DNA of 64,000 nt, taken from positions 248,001 to 312,000 of the forward strand of contig JHWS01000001.1 of assembly GCA_000687675.1 (NCBI GenBank). Direction: 5' to 3'. Under the pieces are notes generated by a model. The model saw nothing but the letters and a program-made list of their open reading frames with translations, had not been told where the DNA came from and ran no database searches. The position numbers and the translations under genes are program-made. The DNA comes from Lachnospiraceae bacterium NC2008 (GTDB taxonomy: Bacteria > Bacillota > Clostridia > Lachnospirales > Lachnospiraceae). Shown piece by piece: positions 25,960-34,923 of the stretch (positions are counted from its first letter, which is position 1; the number at the start of each line of letters is the position of its first letter).

Positions 25960-27690
25960 TTATACATCCTTGTAGTTATTATAATATTCTTCCAGTTCAG
26001 GCCTGCAACTTAAAAATATCTCAGCAAGTTTTGCATCAAAATGCTTTCCGGCATCCGCCTCTATAATAGAGAATGCTTTATCATAAGAAAATGCCTCTTT
26101 ATAACACCTCTTAGAAACCAGTGCATCGAATACATCAGCCAGCGCCATGATTCTAGCCTCAATTGGAATCTCTTCACCTTTTAACCCTTCCGGATAGCCG
26201 GTTCCGTCAACCTTTTCGTGATGGTAATGTGCAACATTTACCGCTACTTTAACGAATTCTTCATCTTCTATATCAGTAAGAACTTTCCTAACTATCTCGG
26301 CTCCGTTCTTAGCGTGAGTCTTCATAACCTCATATTCTTCGTCGGTGAACTTTGCCTGCTTTCTGAGGATGGCATCGTCTACCGCGATTTTTCCAAGGTC
26401 GTGCATTGGTGCGCTTCGTGTAACCATCTTAAGGAATCGCCTGTCGATGTCATCAATCTTACCAAGAATCTTCTTTGAGAATATCTTTACAACATCGCTG
26501 GTTCTACGAATGTGTCCTCCGGTACTTAGGTCTCTAGATTCAACCATCTGTGCCATAGCAAGAAGGGATTTGTCCTGCATTTCCCTAATGTGGATGGTTT
26601 TCTCTGCAACCTTCTTGGCTAGTTCTAAGTTATAAGTATTCTTTAATGATATTGCCTGATAATGCTCGGTTTCATCTCTAAGTTCTAATGTATAGCCTAC
26701 GCATCGTGACATATAATTGTCCACAGTGTGAACTATTACGTCGAAGTCTGAGTTACCGATTTTGATACTAAACTTATCGCTATGCTTATGGGATCTCTTT
26801 TCTTTGGAAGTTTTCTTGTTGTATTCCACATCGAACTTTGCCACCATACACATAAGCTCTGCTAGTACTGGGCTTACTTCTTCAACCATGTTTCCGATTT
26901 GAACATTCTTTAGGTCCTTTATTTTTCTATAAGCGTAGTCGTTGGCAGATCTAAAGCATAATTTTCTGTCGAAAGTTATAAAGCCTAATTTTCCAAGCTG
27001 CTCATCAACGATTTTCTTATTGGTAACTGCCGAGTAGATGTTGGAGTAGTAAATAGGAATTAGGACACCCGTAATAAGAATTGCAAAGGATATAGGTATG
27101 ATGTCACAGCTAAACTGAAACAGTCTCTGTATAACATAACTAAAGACGGCGCCAAATGCACAATATATAAGGGTGTACAGATGTTTCTTATATACCTTAG
27201 CATATGAAGATGCTGTGTTAATAACTATAACAAGGCCTATAAAAAGGTATATACCCATACTTAAAGGGTATAAGAAGTGAAATGGTCCATATTCCTTTAT
27301 TAAATAGGAATTGCCATATGAATCGGTAGTTAATGATACTGATTTATAGAAATAATCGTTAAAGCCGATGCCGCAGGCACAGCCAAAGATTGCTCCCTGG
27401 GCAGAAAAAGATAATACAGCGAAGAATTTATTAATCTTTTTATTGCAGACTTCGCATATTGTAAAAAGGTAAGTTAGTGGCAGGAAACAGCCTGCAAGAT
27501 AGGTTATCTTTATGGCAAGTAAGGCCTCAGACAAAGATTTAGAGCGGATTAGGGCTATGAAACCAAAGCATGACAAGATGACTATTAGGAGCGTGATATT
27601 CTGAAAGATACTCTTTCGAACATCAGCCGCCATAAGCCAAAGATATAAAACTATAAGATATGCAAGACACCCAATATAAACATAAATCAT
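25960..27690 (-). CDS. Membrane HD-GYP domain protein (probable cyclic-di-GMP phosphodiesterase)
   Basis: Residues 1-225 have seven hydrophobic segments like the histidine-kinase N-terminal 7TM sensor. Residues 230-350 form a PAS-like region (GFITFDRKLCFRSANDYAYRKI). Residues 375-570 are an HD-GYP domain with metal-binding HDLGK (430-434), paired histidines H490/H491 in YHHEKVDGTGYPEGLKGEEIP (GYP at 498-500) and the LADVFDAL motif. HD-GYP proteins hydrolyse cyclic-di-GMP or related dinucleotides; the intact motifs suggest activity. It likely senses a membrane or extracellular signal. It lies downstream of the TIR gene, separated by a terminator. Confidence 0.88.
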   Translation of the reverse strand: MIYVYIGCLAYLIVLYLWLMAADVRKSIFQNITLLIVILSCFGFIALIRSKSLSEALLAIKITYLAGCFLPLTYLFTICEVCNKKINKFFAVLSFSAQGAIFGCACGIGFNDYFYKSVSLTTDSYGNSYLIKEYGPFHFLYPLSMGIYLFIGLVIVINTASSYAKVYKKHLYTLIYCAFGAVFSYVIQRLFQFSCDIIPISFAILITGVLIPIYYSNIYSAVTNKKIVDEQLGKLGFITFDRKLCFRSANDYAYRKIKDLKNVQIGNMVEEVSPVLAELMCMVAKFDVEYNKKTSKEKRSHKHSDKFSIKIGNSDFDVIVHTVDNYMSRCVGYTLELRDETEHYQAISLKNTYNLELAKKVAEKTIHIREMQDKSLLAMAQMVESRDLSTGGHIRRTSDVVKIFSKKILGKIDDIDRRFLKMVTRSAPMHDLGKIAVDDAILRKQAKFTDEEYEVMKTHAKNGAEIVRKVLTDIEDEEFVKVAVNVAHYHHEKVDGTGYPEGLKGEEIPIEARIMALADVFDALVSKRCYKEAFSYDKAFSIIEADAGKHFDAKLAEIFLSCRPELEEYYNNYKDV

Positions 27691-27767
27691 AATTCTTTAT
27701 TCCCCATTTTCTATATCAATAATGTGCTTATCCCGGACATATTATATCATTTTTATTATGTTATAGA

Positions 27768-27799
27768 ATTAAAAAAAGAATCCCACGAGGGGATTCTTT
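27768..27799 (-). terminator. Intrinsic terminator after the TIR-Sel1 gene
   Basis: Arms AAAGAATCCC and GGGATTCTTT with a five-base loop, minus-strand tail TTTTTTT, located a few bases after the TIR gene stop. Confidence 0.85.
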
Positions 27800-27804
27800 A
27801 AATA

Positions 27805-28959
27805 TTAATTGAGAGCCTCTAGGGCTTCTTGGCAGTTTGTGTAGCCTTGGTCTGCGCCTAGCTGGTAATATTCTTTTGCTTTGTCCAGGTTCTGAGCTGT
27901 GCCTTCTCCCTTTTCGTAGAGTTGACCAATTCTGTAGCAAAGGTTCGGAGAATTCTTATTGCCCTTTTGATAAGAAGTTTCGTAGTATTCTAAGGCCTTG
28001 GCTGAATCTCTTTCTATACCTTCTCCTAAGAAGTAGATATTACCAACCGCTTCATAGGCCCATGCCTCATCCCACTTTTCTAGGTAAATTTCGTAGTATT
28101 CAAGAGCCTTATTTACATCTTTTTCTACGCCATCTCCTGAGCTATAGCAGTAGGCTATGTATTTGATTCCATCGTGGTTTCCAAGATCCGCAGCCTTCTT
28201 AAATAATTCAAATGCCTTGGCGGAATCCTGCTCCTTACCATCAGCACCGTAAAGATAAGCTACGCCTTCGTCAACAAACTGCTGGCTGTCTACTACAACT
28301 ATATTTTCATCTTCCTCAGCTTCCACAGATGGAGGCGCTGTATCAGGCTCACCACCTGTATCCCCTAATTTGTTTTTAGTAACAATAAGTATAACCGTAC
28401 TTAATGCAACTATGAAAATAGCTATTCCCAGGAATATTAAAGTATTGTGATTTTTTTTTGCTGCTTTAGACTTAGCCTCATTAGCTATGAAAGCGCTTTC
28501 TTTATCTGAACCGGTCCTTTTGTATGATGAAGTTCCAATAGATGCTATATCTATATCCTTTGCTCCAAGAAGCTTATCAAGAGCCGCCGACTCGTCTTCA
28601 TATTTACACCACCATATTGCCTGAAGACGGTTCATACGCATAGCCATACCTATCGGAAGCTCTACTTCCTCTAAATATACAAGAAGCTGTTTTTTCTCGC
28701 AGTCTCTTGCATAGTTAAGCTCATCCTTGCAGTTTTTAGATTCCAAATAATTTTTACTGACAAATGCAATGAAATATGAACAATCGACGATATGTCTCGC
28801 TATATTCTCATCCCACTCAGTTCCTGGATCAATCCCATCGTCATACCAGATGTTATACCCATGATTTGATAATAAGTTAATAATGTGAACTACTTTTTCA
28901 CTGTCTCTATGGGCATAGCTTACAAATATATAATTATTATTCTTATCACATGGCTTCAC
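27805..28959 (-). CDS. TIR domain - transmembrane - Sel1 repeat protein
   Basis: Residues 8-135 are a TIR domain: YIFVSYAHRDSEKV (strand A), YNIWYDDGIDPGTEWDENI (strand B), CSYFIAFVSKNYLESKNCKDELNYA, with E80 at the position of the catalytic glutamate of NAD-cleaving TIR domains. Residues 174-194 form one membrane helix. Residues 226-384 hold four Sel1-like repeats (SAKAFELFKKAADLGNHDG; VNKALEYYEIYLEKW; SAKALEYYETSYQKGN; LDKAKEYYQLGADQGY). The TIR part would be cytoplasmic and the Sel1 solenoid outside, or the reverse. Start is GTG with GGAG eight bases upstream. Bacterial TIR proteins serve in anti-phage signalling or as scaffolds; no known defence partner lies next to it. Confidence 0.85.
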   Translation of the reverse strand: MKPCDKNNNYIFVSYAHRDSEKVVHIINLLSNHGYNIWYDDGIDPGTEWDENIARHIVDCSYFIAFVSKNYLESKNCKDELNYARDCEKKQLLVYLEEVELPIGMAMRMNRLQAIWWCKYEDESAALDKLLGAKDIDIASIGTSSYKRTGSDKESAFIANEAKSKAAKKNHNTLIFLGIAIFIVALSTVILIVTKNKLGDTGGEPDTAPPSVEAEEDENIVVVDSQQFVDEGVAYLYGADGKEQDSAKAFELFKKAADLGNHDGIKYIAYCYSSGDGVEKDVNKALEYYEIYLEKWDEAWAYEAVGNIYFLGEGIERDSAKALEYYETSYQKGNKNSPNLCYRIGQLYEKGEGTAQNLDKAKEYYQLGADQGYTNCQEALEALN

Positions 28960-29047
28960 GCAGGAATCTCCGTATTTTATTTTTTCCTAGATAATATGCT
29001 CTATCTGGATTATCTAACATATTACCGATATATTAGCTGGTTTGTAG

Positions 29048-30190
29048 TTAAAATCCGTACTTTTGTTTGTTACCATATACATCTGTAGTAACCATAATCG
29101 GTTTAAGCGATGCTGAGTATGGTGTCTGAAGAAGAGCGTTTTCAAGTTCCGGTCTTGTATATGTTGCTACTTCCACTATATTGCCTGCTGCATCCATAAG
29201 CCCGATATCGTAACGATAGATTGGAGTAGCAAGGTTTGAAGCCTTCCAAGAAACCTGTGTTTTACCGTTAGCATAGGATGCTGTCATAGCAACAAGCTGG
29301 GACGCAGGTGTCTCTGGCTGGTCCGGCTGATCAATTTCGAAAGTTTTACTTACCGGGTGGCTTGCATTATAGCTTTTCTGATCAGCTACATACTCTCCGG
29401 ACTGGCCCCAGAAATACTGGCCGTTAGAACCAAACTCATAGGTTCCTGCAGTATTGAATCCCCAGCTTGATGGGTCAGTAGAAATCTGTGATTTATCTAA
29501 TGAAATCCACGCCTTATTAATCTTGTCGTAAGCGTAGATATTCTTAACTGCAAAATTTCTTACAGGATAGTCAGTGCCCGGAACATAATTCTCCTGGAAC
29601 TGCGATAGACCTCCCATAATAGCTGAGTCTGTAAGATTAGTGTCATAATAAGAAATAAGAGTCCACTGGCCTGTTGTCAGGTCTTCTACCCACTGGCCTA
29701 CGAATGTATGACCTGTTGCCACATCGTCCCAGCAGAAGAAAAGCATCCTGTACCACTGTCCACTAGCCCAGTTGTATGGGGTAATCCAATGTGTACCTTC
29801 CCCTTCTCCGCCGAAGTAGCTCTCGTTGCCGGCCGGATACATACGCTTAGCTCTAAGAAGCTTGCCATCCTTTTGTCCTTCCCAGAAAGACATAATCGCC
29901 ATACGACCGTCTACTGTATTTTGTAGGCCGCCATATGCTCCAAAACCACCTTTCATTTGCCAGTTGCAAAGTGCCCAGTAGGTATTTACCGGTGTAGCTC
30001 CACCTAAGAAATCAATTTGAAATGCCTGATATTCTCCACTCGTATCCTTGCCACTGGTGACCGGATCCATGTAGATGTTTTTGGCCATCTTGCTTGGGCG
30101 ATTGTTGCCAACAGCCTCAGTGTTAAGGCAAAAAGACAGACAAAGACAGATAATTAATGTTGTTAATGTTACTAATTTTATCTTTTTCAT
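29048..30190 (-). CDS. Secreted DUF3472-like protein
   Basis: A 380-residue exported protein: signal peptide MKKIKLVTLTTLIICLCLSFCLNTEA (cleavage probably after TEA), then a beta-rich domain with WALCNWQMKGGFGAYGGLQNT, MAIMSFWEGQ, GEGTHWITPYNWASGQWYRMLFFCWDD and WTLISYYDT. This is the pattern of DUF3472, a domain of unknown function common on secreted proteins. Residues 292-380 resemble a fibronectin type III-like module (MTASYANGKTQVSWKASN). It could bind carbohydrate at the cell surface. AAAAGGAGGATAT precedes the ATG. No LPxTG, SLH or other wall anchor is seen. Confidence 0.7.
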   Translation of the reverse strand: MKKIKLVTLTTLIICLCLSFCLNTEAVGNNRPSKMAKNIYMDPVTSGKDTSGEYQAFQIDFLGGATPVNTYWALCNWQMKGGFGAYGGLQNTVDGRMAIMSFWEGQKDGKLLRAKRMYPAGNESYFGGEGEGTHWITPYNWASGQWYRMLFFCWDDVATGHTFVGQWVEDLTTGQWTLISYYDTNLTDSAIMGGLSQFQENYVPGTDYPVRNFAVKNIYAYDKINKAWISLDKSQISTDPSSWGFNTAGTYEFGSNGQYFWGQSGEYVADQKSYNASHPVSKTFEIDQPDQPETPASQLVAMTASYANGKTQVSWKASNLATPIYRYDIGLMDAAGNIVEVATYTRPELENALLQTPYSASLKPIMVTTDVYGNKQKYGF

Positions 30191-30234
30191 ATATCCTCCT
30201 TTTCGCCCGAATTATACTTTTCCCTTAACGATGA

Positions 30235-30373
30235 TTATATCATAAAGCAACGAGCCAAGTGAACGTTTACGTTCATTTGGCGACTGCGAATGATAACAGT
30301 TGCAAAGCAACTGTTATACCATAAAGGCACGAGCCAAAGCCATATTTATATGGCCTTGGCGACGCCGTGTGTT
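30235..30373 (+). repeat. Three-hairpin array with two related repeat units
   Basis: Two units share TTATAnCATAAAG, ACGAGCCAA and TTGGCGAC but differ in the inner stem. Unit 1 has arms GCCAAGTGAACG (30254-30265) and CGTTCATTTGGC (30270-30281) around a TTTA loop. Unit 2 has GCCAAAGCCATA (30333-30344) and TATGGCCTTGGC (30349-30360), also around TTTA. Between them ATAACAGTTGC and GCAACTGTTAT (30293-30317) form a perfect 11-base stem with an AAA loop. The inner stems change compensatorily, which points to conserved secondary structure. It lies upstream of the HAD gene at 30385. Confidence 0.75.
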
Positions 30374-30378
30374 ATACT
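30370..30378 (+). promoter_or_regulatory. Extended -10 promoter for a leaderless HAD transcript
   Basis: TGT followed by TATACT (30373-30378) lies exactly six bases before the ATG at 30385, so transcription would start at or next to the start codon. No Shine-Dalgarno site exists and no -35 is clear. Confidence 0.5.
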
Positions 30379-30384
30379 ATTTTC

Positions 30385-31020
30385 ATGAATGTTATATTTG
30401 ATTTAGATGGAACACTTTTAGATACAGAAAAACTCTACCGCAGGTTCTGGCCTATGGCTGCAAGGGACTTCGGCTACGAACTTAGCGATGAGCAGGCACT
30501 TAAGTTACGCTCACTTGGGCGTCCTTATGCCCCTATCCAGTTTAAAGAATGGTTTGGGGAGGAGTTTGATTATAAGAAAGTACGTGAAAGACGAAAGGAA
30601 TATGTAAGCGAACATATAGCCAAGCACGGAATAGAACTGCGCCCTGGTGTTATTGAAACCTTAGATTACTTAACTGATAATGACATCACTATAGCCATTG
30701 CCACTGCTACTGATTTAGAAAGAACTACAAAATATCTCGATATGGTTGGTATCAGGAAATATTTTAAAAATATAATCTGCGCAACTATGGTAGAGCATGG
30801 AAAACCATCTCCTGAGGTTTATCAATATGCCTGTAAGCAGCTTAATGCCAATCCATCAGATTGTATAGCTGTAGAAGACGCACCAAACGGAGTTAAAAGT
30901 GCCTACGTCGCAGGTCTAAAAGTAGTCTTTATCCCGGACCAGTCTCCTTCTGACAGTGAGATAAAGCCTATGATATATAAGGAACTCAAGATATTAACAG
31001 AATTAAAGGATATCGTATAA
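30385..31020 (+). CDS. HAD-superfamily phosphatase (subfamily IA, beta-phosphoglucomutase-like)
   Basis: A 211-residue HAD hydrolase: motif I FDLDGTLLD (nucleophile D5, acid D7), motif II around IAIATATD, motif III lysine in EHGKPSPEVYQYA, motif IV VEDAPNGVKSAY. An alpha-helical C1 cap between motifs I and II (residues 15-85) places it with phosphoglycolate phosphatase/beta-phosphoglucomutase-type enzymes. The substrate is unknown. The frame opens at a GTG 18 bases earlier, but the ATG at 30385 puts motif I at residues 4-12, as in the family. There is no ribosome binding site; a -10 element six bases upstream suggests a leaderless mRNA. Confidence 0.88.
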   Translation: MNVIFDLDGTLLDTEKLYRRFWPMAARDFGYELSDEQALKLRSLGRPYAPIQFKEWFGEEFDYKKVRERRKEYVSEHIAKHGIELRPGVIETLDYLTDNDITIAIATATDLERTTKYLDMVGIRKYFKNIICATMVEHGKPSPEVYQYACKQLNANPSDCIAVEDAPNGVKSAYVAGLKVVFIPDQSPSDSEIKPMIYKELKILTELKDIV

Positions 31021-31021
31021 A

Positions 31022-31048
31022 TAAAAAAAGAGCATCCGCTCCTTTTTA
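31022..31048. terminator. Short terminator between convergent HAD genes
   Basis: GAGC / GCTC stem with ATCC loop, flanked by a run of A on the left and CTTTTTATT on the right; usable in both directions though the GC stem is only four pairs. Confidence 0.6.
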
Positions 31049-31052
31049 TTAT

Positions 31053-31859
31053 TTATGGAATGAATTTCTCTATAACAACTACAAGCCCATCTTCATCATT
31101 TGAAAGAGTGATAAAGTCAGCAACCTTTTTTACTGCATCCTGTGCATTGCCCATAGCCACTCCAACTCCGGCATATTCTATCATGCTTATATCATTATAG
31201 CCATCGCCGCAGCATACTGTATTCTCCCTGTGAAGTCCCAGCGATTCCAGCATCCTATCAAGGGACTGTGCCTTATCTATGCCCTTTGGCATAACCTCGA
31301 TAAAAAACGGTTCCGACCTCATAATTGACAAGTCTGGGAACATTTCCTGTAATTCTTCTACACATACCTCTGCTATTTTGGGGTCTCCCGTAAGCAGGCA
31401 TTTGTTAACATCAAAATCCACATACTCAAGAAAGTTTGATACAGGCTTTACAGGCATAGCATTAATCCTGCTTTCTATGTCTATATACTGATCTCCCTTA
31501 CTTCCCATGATAATACTGTCATCCTGATAGGTGATGATTCCAAGATTATGGCTCATAGCATAGTCATAAATCTTCGGTATAACATCAGAGGGAAGTGTCC
31601 TTTGAAAAACCACTTTTTCTGTGGCACAGTTAATGATTCTTCCGCCGTTAAATGAAAGAAGGTATCCGCCATATTTTTTTAATTCAAGCTCATTCTCATA
31701 TCTTCGCATCCCGGCAGTTGGTCTTCCAGAAGCCAGCATAACTATATGCCCTCGCTCCATGGCCCCTTCTATAGCATCCTTTGTCCTTGCCGAGATTTCT
31801 TTCTGAGAATTAGTCAGCGTGCCATCTATATCCAGCACAAGTATCATTTTCTTTTTCAT
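31053..31859 (-). CDS. Cof-type HAD-IIB phosphatase
   Basis: A 268-residue HAD-IIB sugar phosphatase: LVLDIDGTLTNSQKEIS (nucleophile and acid Asp), MLASGRPTAGMRRYENEL (motif II), the Cof cap domain in the middle, K in IEVMPKGIDKAQSLDRML (motif III), and CGDGYNDISMIEYAGVGVAMGNA (motif IV). These enzymes dephosphorylate sugar phosphates, FMN, PLP or similar metabolites, and the exact substrate cannot be predicted. It is followed upstream by tcdA on the same strand with a 12-base gap and may be co-transcribed with it. Confidence 0.9.
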   Translation of the reverse strand: MKKKMILVLDIDGTLTNSQKEISARTKDAIEGAMERGHIVMLASGRPTAGMRRYENELELKKYGGYLLSFNGGRIINCATEKVVFQRTLPSDVIPKIYDYAMSHNLGIITYQDDSIIMGSKGDQYIDIESRINAMPVKPVSNFLEYVDFDVNKCLLTGDPKIAEVCVEELQEMFPDLSIMRSEPFFIEVMPKGIDKAQSLDRMLESLGLHRENTVCCGDGYNDISMIEYAGVGVAMGNAQDAVKKVADFITLSNDEDGLVVVIEKFIP

Positions 31860-31871
31860 AATTCTTTTATT

Positions 31872-32633
31872 CTAATTATTTATTCCACTTAAATCTTTTA
31901 CTATCTCACCTGCAATAAGAAGACCTGCAACTGCAGGAACAAATGCAGTAGAGCCTGGGATATCCCTACGTTCTGTACATTTACGCTGTGCTCCGGGTGG
32001 ACATATACAGTTGGTTCTGCAGCTTATAGACATATCTTCATAAGGTCTTATAGGCTTTTCATCAGAATATACAACCTTAAGTTTCTTCACGCCACGCTTT
32101 TTTAACTCATAACGCATCACCCTTGCAAGAGGACACATCTTAGTCTTGTAAATATCTGTCACCTGGAATCTGCTGGCATCTAATTTGTTACCTGCTCCCA
32201 TAGCACTGATTACCGGTATTTTAAGCTTCTGGGCTCTCATGATAATCTCTATCTTCCCGGTAACCGTATCTATAGCATCTACAACGTAATCGTATTCCTC
32301 AAACGGGAACTGATCTGCATTCTCCGGAAGGAAAAAACACTGATGCAATCTGACATCTACGTCAGGATTGATATCCAGCATACGCTCCTTCATAACCTCA
32401 ACCTTATATTTTCCTACAGTTTTTCTTGTTGCGATAATCTGACGGTTCAGGTTAGTCAGACACACCTTATCATCATCTATAAGGTCAAATGCTCCTATTC
32501 CGCTTCTTACAAGAGCTTCACATACATATCCGCCCACGCCGCCGATTCCAAATACAGCAACTCTTTTACTTTTAAGTTTTTCCATAGCCTCTTGCCCTAG
32601 AAGAAGCTGTGTTCTAGAAAACTGATTTAACAT
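31872..32633 (-). CDS. tcdA: tRNA threonylcarbamoyladenosine dehydratase
   Basis: An E1/ThiF-like enzyme of 253 residues that uses ATP to cyclise t6A37 in tRNA to ct6A. Typical features: QFSRTQLLLGQEAMEKLKSKRVAVFGIGGVGGYVCEALVRSG (nucleotide loop), IDDDKVCLTNLNRQI, DAIDTVTGKIEII and GAGNKLDASRF, plus a late CxxxCICPPG segment. The TcdA/YgdL-type sequence MGAGNKLDP-like and the lack of a rhodanese or ThiS partner distinguish it from MoeB/ThiF. Its end lies 12 bases from the HAD-IIB gene and tex lies upstream, so the three may form an operon. Confidence 0.9.
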   Translation of the reverse strand: MLNQFSRTQLLLGQEAMEKLKSKRVAVFGIGGVGGYVCEALVRSGIGAFDLIDDDKVCLTNLNRQIIATRKTVGKYKVEVMKERMLDINPDVDVRLHQCFFLPENADQFPFEEYDYVVDAIDTVTGKIEIIMRAQKLKIPVISAMGAGNKLDASRFQVTDIYKTKMCPLARVMRYELKKRGVKKLKVVYSDEKPIRPYEDMSISCRTNCICPPGAQRKCTERRDIPGSTAFVPAVAGLLIAGEIVKDLSGINN

Positions 32634-32672
32634 ATCCTTCTTAATTCCTTATGTATAAAAACCTTTGTGATA

Positions 32673-34826
32673 TTATTTGCTTTTAGCCAGTTTCATAGTA
32701 AGTGATATCTTGTTCTTCTTTTCATCAACATCAAGAACCTTCACTTTTACTATATCCCCTACAGAAACCACTTCGCTTGGATGTTTGATATAACGGTCGC
32801 ATATCTGTGATATATGAACCAGTCCATCCTGATGAACTCCTATATCTACAAATACACCAAAGTCGATAACATTGCGAACAGTTCCGGTAAGTTCCATATC
32901 CGCCTTAAGATCCTTAATATCAAGAACATCATGTCTAAGCACAACTGGGGGAAGTTCCTCACGTGGGTCGCGGCCAGGCTTCATAAGTTCAGATGCGATA
33001 TCCATCATAGTAGGCACACCTACTCCACACTCCTCAGCTATATTCTTCTTACCCTTAGCCTCTATTCTATCGGTTAAGTCTTTAATATTTTTATTCTTTA
33101 CATCCTCAGTTGTATAGCCGCATATCTCAAGAAGCTTCTCTGCTGCCTTATAACTTTCAGGGTGAACTGCAGTATTATCAAGAACCTGTTTGCTCTCAGG
33201 AACGCGAAGGAAACCTGCACACTGCTCGTAAGCTTTAGGTCCGAGCTTTGGTACCTTAGTAATCTCCTTACGACTTTTAAATGCTCCATTCTCTTCTCTA
33301 TAGAGAACTATATTTTTAGCTGTTGTTTTCGTAAGTCCGGAAACTCTTGTAAGAAGTGAAGGAGATGCAGTATTAACATCTACGCCTACAGCATTAACGC
33401 AGTCTTCTACAACACCTGTAAGAGTTGCTTCAAGCTGTTTTTCCGGCATATCATGCTGGTACTGACCTACGCCGATAGCCTGTGGTTCAATCTTAACAAG
33501 TTCCGCAAGTGGATCCTGAAGACGGCGGGCAATAGACACAGCAGATCTGATATTAACGTCATAGTCTGGAAACTCTTCAGCAGCAAGTTTAGATGCCGAA
33601 TAAACAGAAGCACCTGCCTCATTAACGATTGCATAGCTTACGTCTCCGCCAATACGCTTAATCATATCAGCCGCCATACTTTCAGTCTCGCGGGAAGCTG
33701 TACCATTACCGATAGCGATATGACGAACCTTGTCCTTCTTGATTATGGCAGAAAGCTTGGTAATAGCCTCCTCCCTCTTAGTTTCGTTAAATGTAGGATA
33801 AACCACGGTGGTATCAAGAACCTTACCTGTTCCATCTACAACTGCAACCTTGCAACCATTGCGGTATCCCGGATCGAGTCCCATAGTTACACTACCCTTA
33901 ACCGGCGGTTGCATAAGTAGCGGCTTTAAGTTGAGGGCGAAGTTATGGATAGCTCCGTCACATGCAACCTCTGTAAGATCACTACGAACTTCTCTTTCAA
34001 GTGATGGCCAGATAAGTCTGTCGTATGCATCATCTGACGCTGCATATATAAAATCCTTAGCTGGACTTTCTTTTGTAGTAATAGATTTCCTTAATTTTGT
34101 CTTGGCTGCTTCAGCATCAATAACAACTGAAACTTTGAGAAATTCTTCCTTCTCACCACGGTTAATTGCAAGAGTCTGGTGTCCCTGCATCTTACCAAGT
34201 GGCTGAGAAAAGTCATAATAATTACGATATACTGAATCTTCCTCTTTAGCTGCTTTAGATTCTATAACTGCTGTTTTCTTTATAAGTTCACGAAGTATAT
34301 CTCTCTTTTCTGCGTCATTAGATATATTCTCTGCAATAATATCGCTGGCTCCGGCAAGAGCATCTTCTACTGTTTCTACACCTTTTTCCTTGTCGATATA
34401 TTTCTCAGCAAGCTTAGCAGGCACTTCTGCCCCCTGCATCATGATAGCAAGTGCCAGTGGTTCAAGCCCCTTCTCTTTTGCAATCGTTGCTCTTGTACGC
34501 TTTTTTTGCTTGTATGGACGATAGAGATCTTCAAGTTTTGAAAGTGTCTCTGCCTCATCGATAGCTTTAGATAATTCTTCTGTTAGCTTACCCTGCTCTT
34601 CGATTGACTTCTTTACTGTTTCTTTTCTCTCTTCTAAGGAACGAAGATAGGTAAGTCTTTCTTCTAAAGTACGTAAGGTCGTGTCATCCATAGTGCCATG
34701 CATTTCCTTACGGTAACGTGCGATGAAGGGTATTGTATTGCCTTCATCGATAAGTGAGATGACATTCTCCACGTAGTTTTGCTTGACTTTTAATTCCTCT
34801 GCTATTCTCTCTGCAATTGTTTTCAT
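32673..34826 (-). CDS. tex: Tex-family S1 RNA-binding protein
   Basis: A 717-residue Tex protein, a conserved transcription accessory factor with nucleic-acid-binding modules. In order: N-terminal helical domain (YVENVISLIDEGNTIPFIARYRKEMHGTMDD), YqgF-like RNase H-fold domain (TMGLDPGYRNGCKVAVVDGTGKVLDT), helix-hairpin-helix region (NTASPSLLTRVSGLTKTTAKNIV) and a C-terminal S1 domain (DMELTGTVRNVIDFGVFVDIGVHQDGLVHIS). Tex binds RNA and influences transcription and recovery from stalled polymerases. A longer frame starts 21 codons earlier; the ATG at 34826 with AGGAAAATATT upstream gives the standard N-terminus MKTIAERIAEEL. Confidence 0.95.
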   Translation of the reverse strand: MKTIAERIAEELKVKQNYVENVISLIDEGNTIPFIARYRKEMHGTMDDTTLRTLEERLTYLRSLEERKETVKKSIEEQGKLTEELSKAIDEAETLSKLEDLYRPYKQKKRTRATIAKEKGLEPLALAIMMQGAEVPAKLAEKYIDKEKGVETVEDALAGASDIIAENISNDAEKRDILRELIKKTAVIESKAAKEEDSVYRNYYDFSQPLGKMQGHQTLAINRGEKEEFLKVSVVIDAEAAKTKLRKSITTKESPAKDFIYAASDDAYDRLIWPSLEREVRSDLTEVACDGAIHNFALNLKPLLMQPPVKGSVTMGLDPGYRNGCKVAVVDGTGKVLDTTVVYPTFNETKREEAITKLSAIIKKDKVRHIAIGNGTASRETESMAADMIKRIGGDVSYAIVNEAGASVYSASKLAAEEFPDYDVNIRSAVSIARRLQDPLAELVKIEPQAIGVGQYQHDMPEKQLEATLTGVVEDCVNAVGVDVNTASPSLLTRVSGLTKTTAKNIVLYREENGAFKSRKEITKVPKLGPKAYEQCAGFLRVPESKQVLDNTAVHPESYKAAEKLLEICGYTTEDVKNKNIKDLTDRIEAKGKKNIAEECGVGVPTMMDIASELMKPGRDPREELPPVVLRHDVLDIKDLKADMELTGTVRNVIDFGVFVDIGVHQDGLVHISQICDRYIKHPSEVVSVGDIVKVKVLDVDEKKNKISLTMKLAKSK

Positions 34827-34893
34827 AATATTTTCCTGTTCTAGTTTATTTTTAGCTGGGTAAGGCTGATAAAAGCCCCACTGCCACAATTAT

Positions 34894-34922
34894 ATATAAT
34901 GCTAAGAGCCTTTTTGCCTCAA
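34894..34922 (-). promoter_or_regulatory. Promoter candidate for tex
   Basis: On the minus strand TTGAGG (34922-34917), 17-base spacer, TTATAT (34899-34894), about 65 bases before the tex ATG. Confidence 0.5.
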
Positions 34923-34923
34923 G

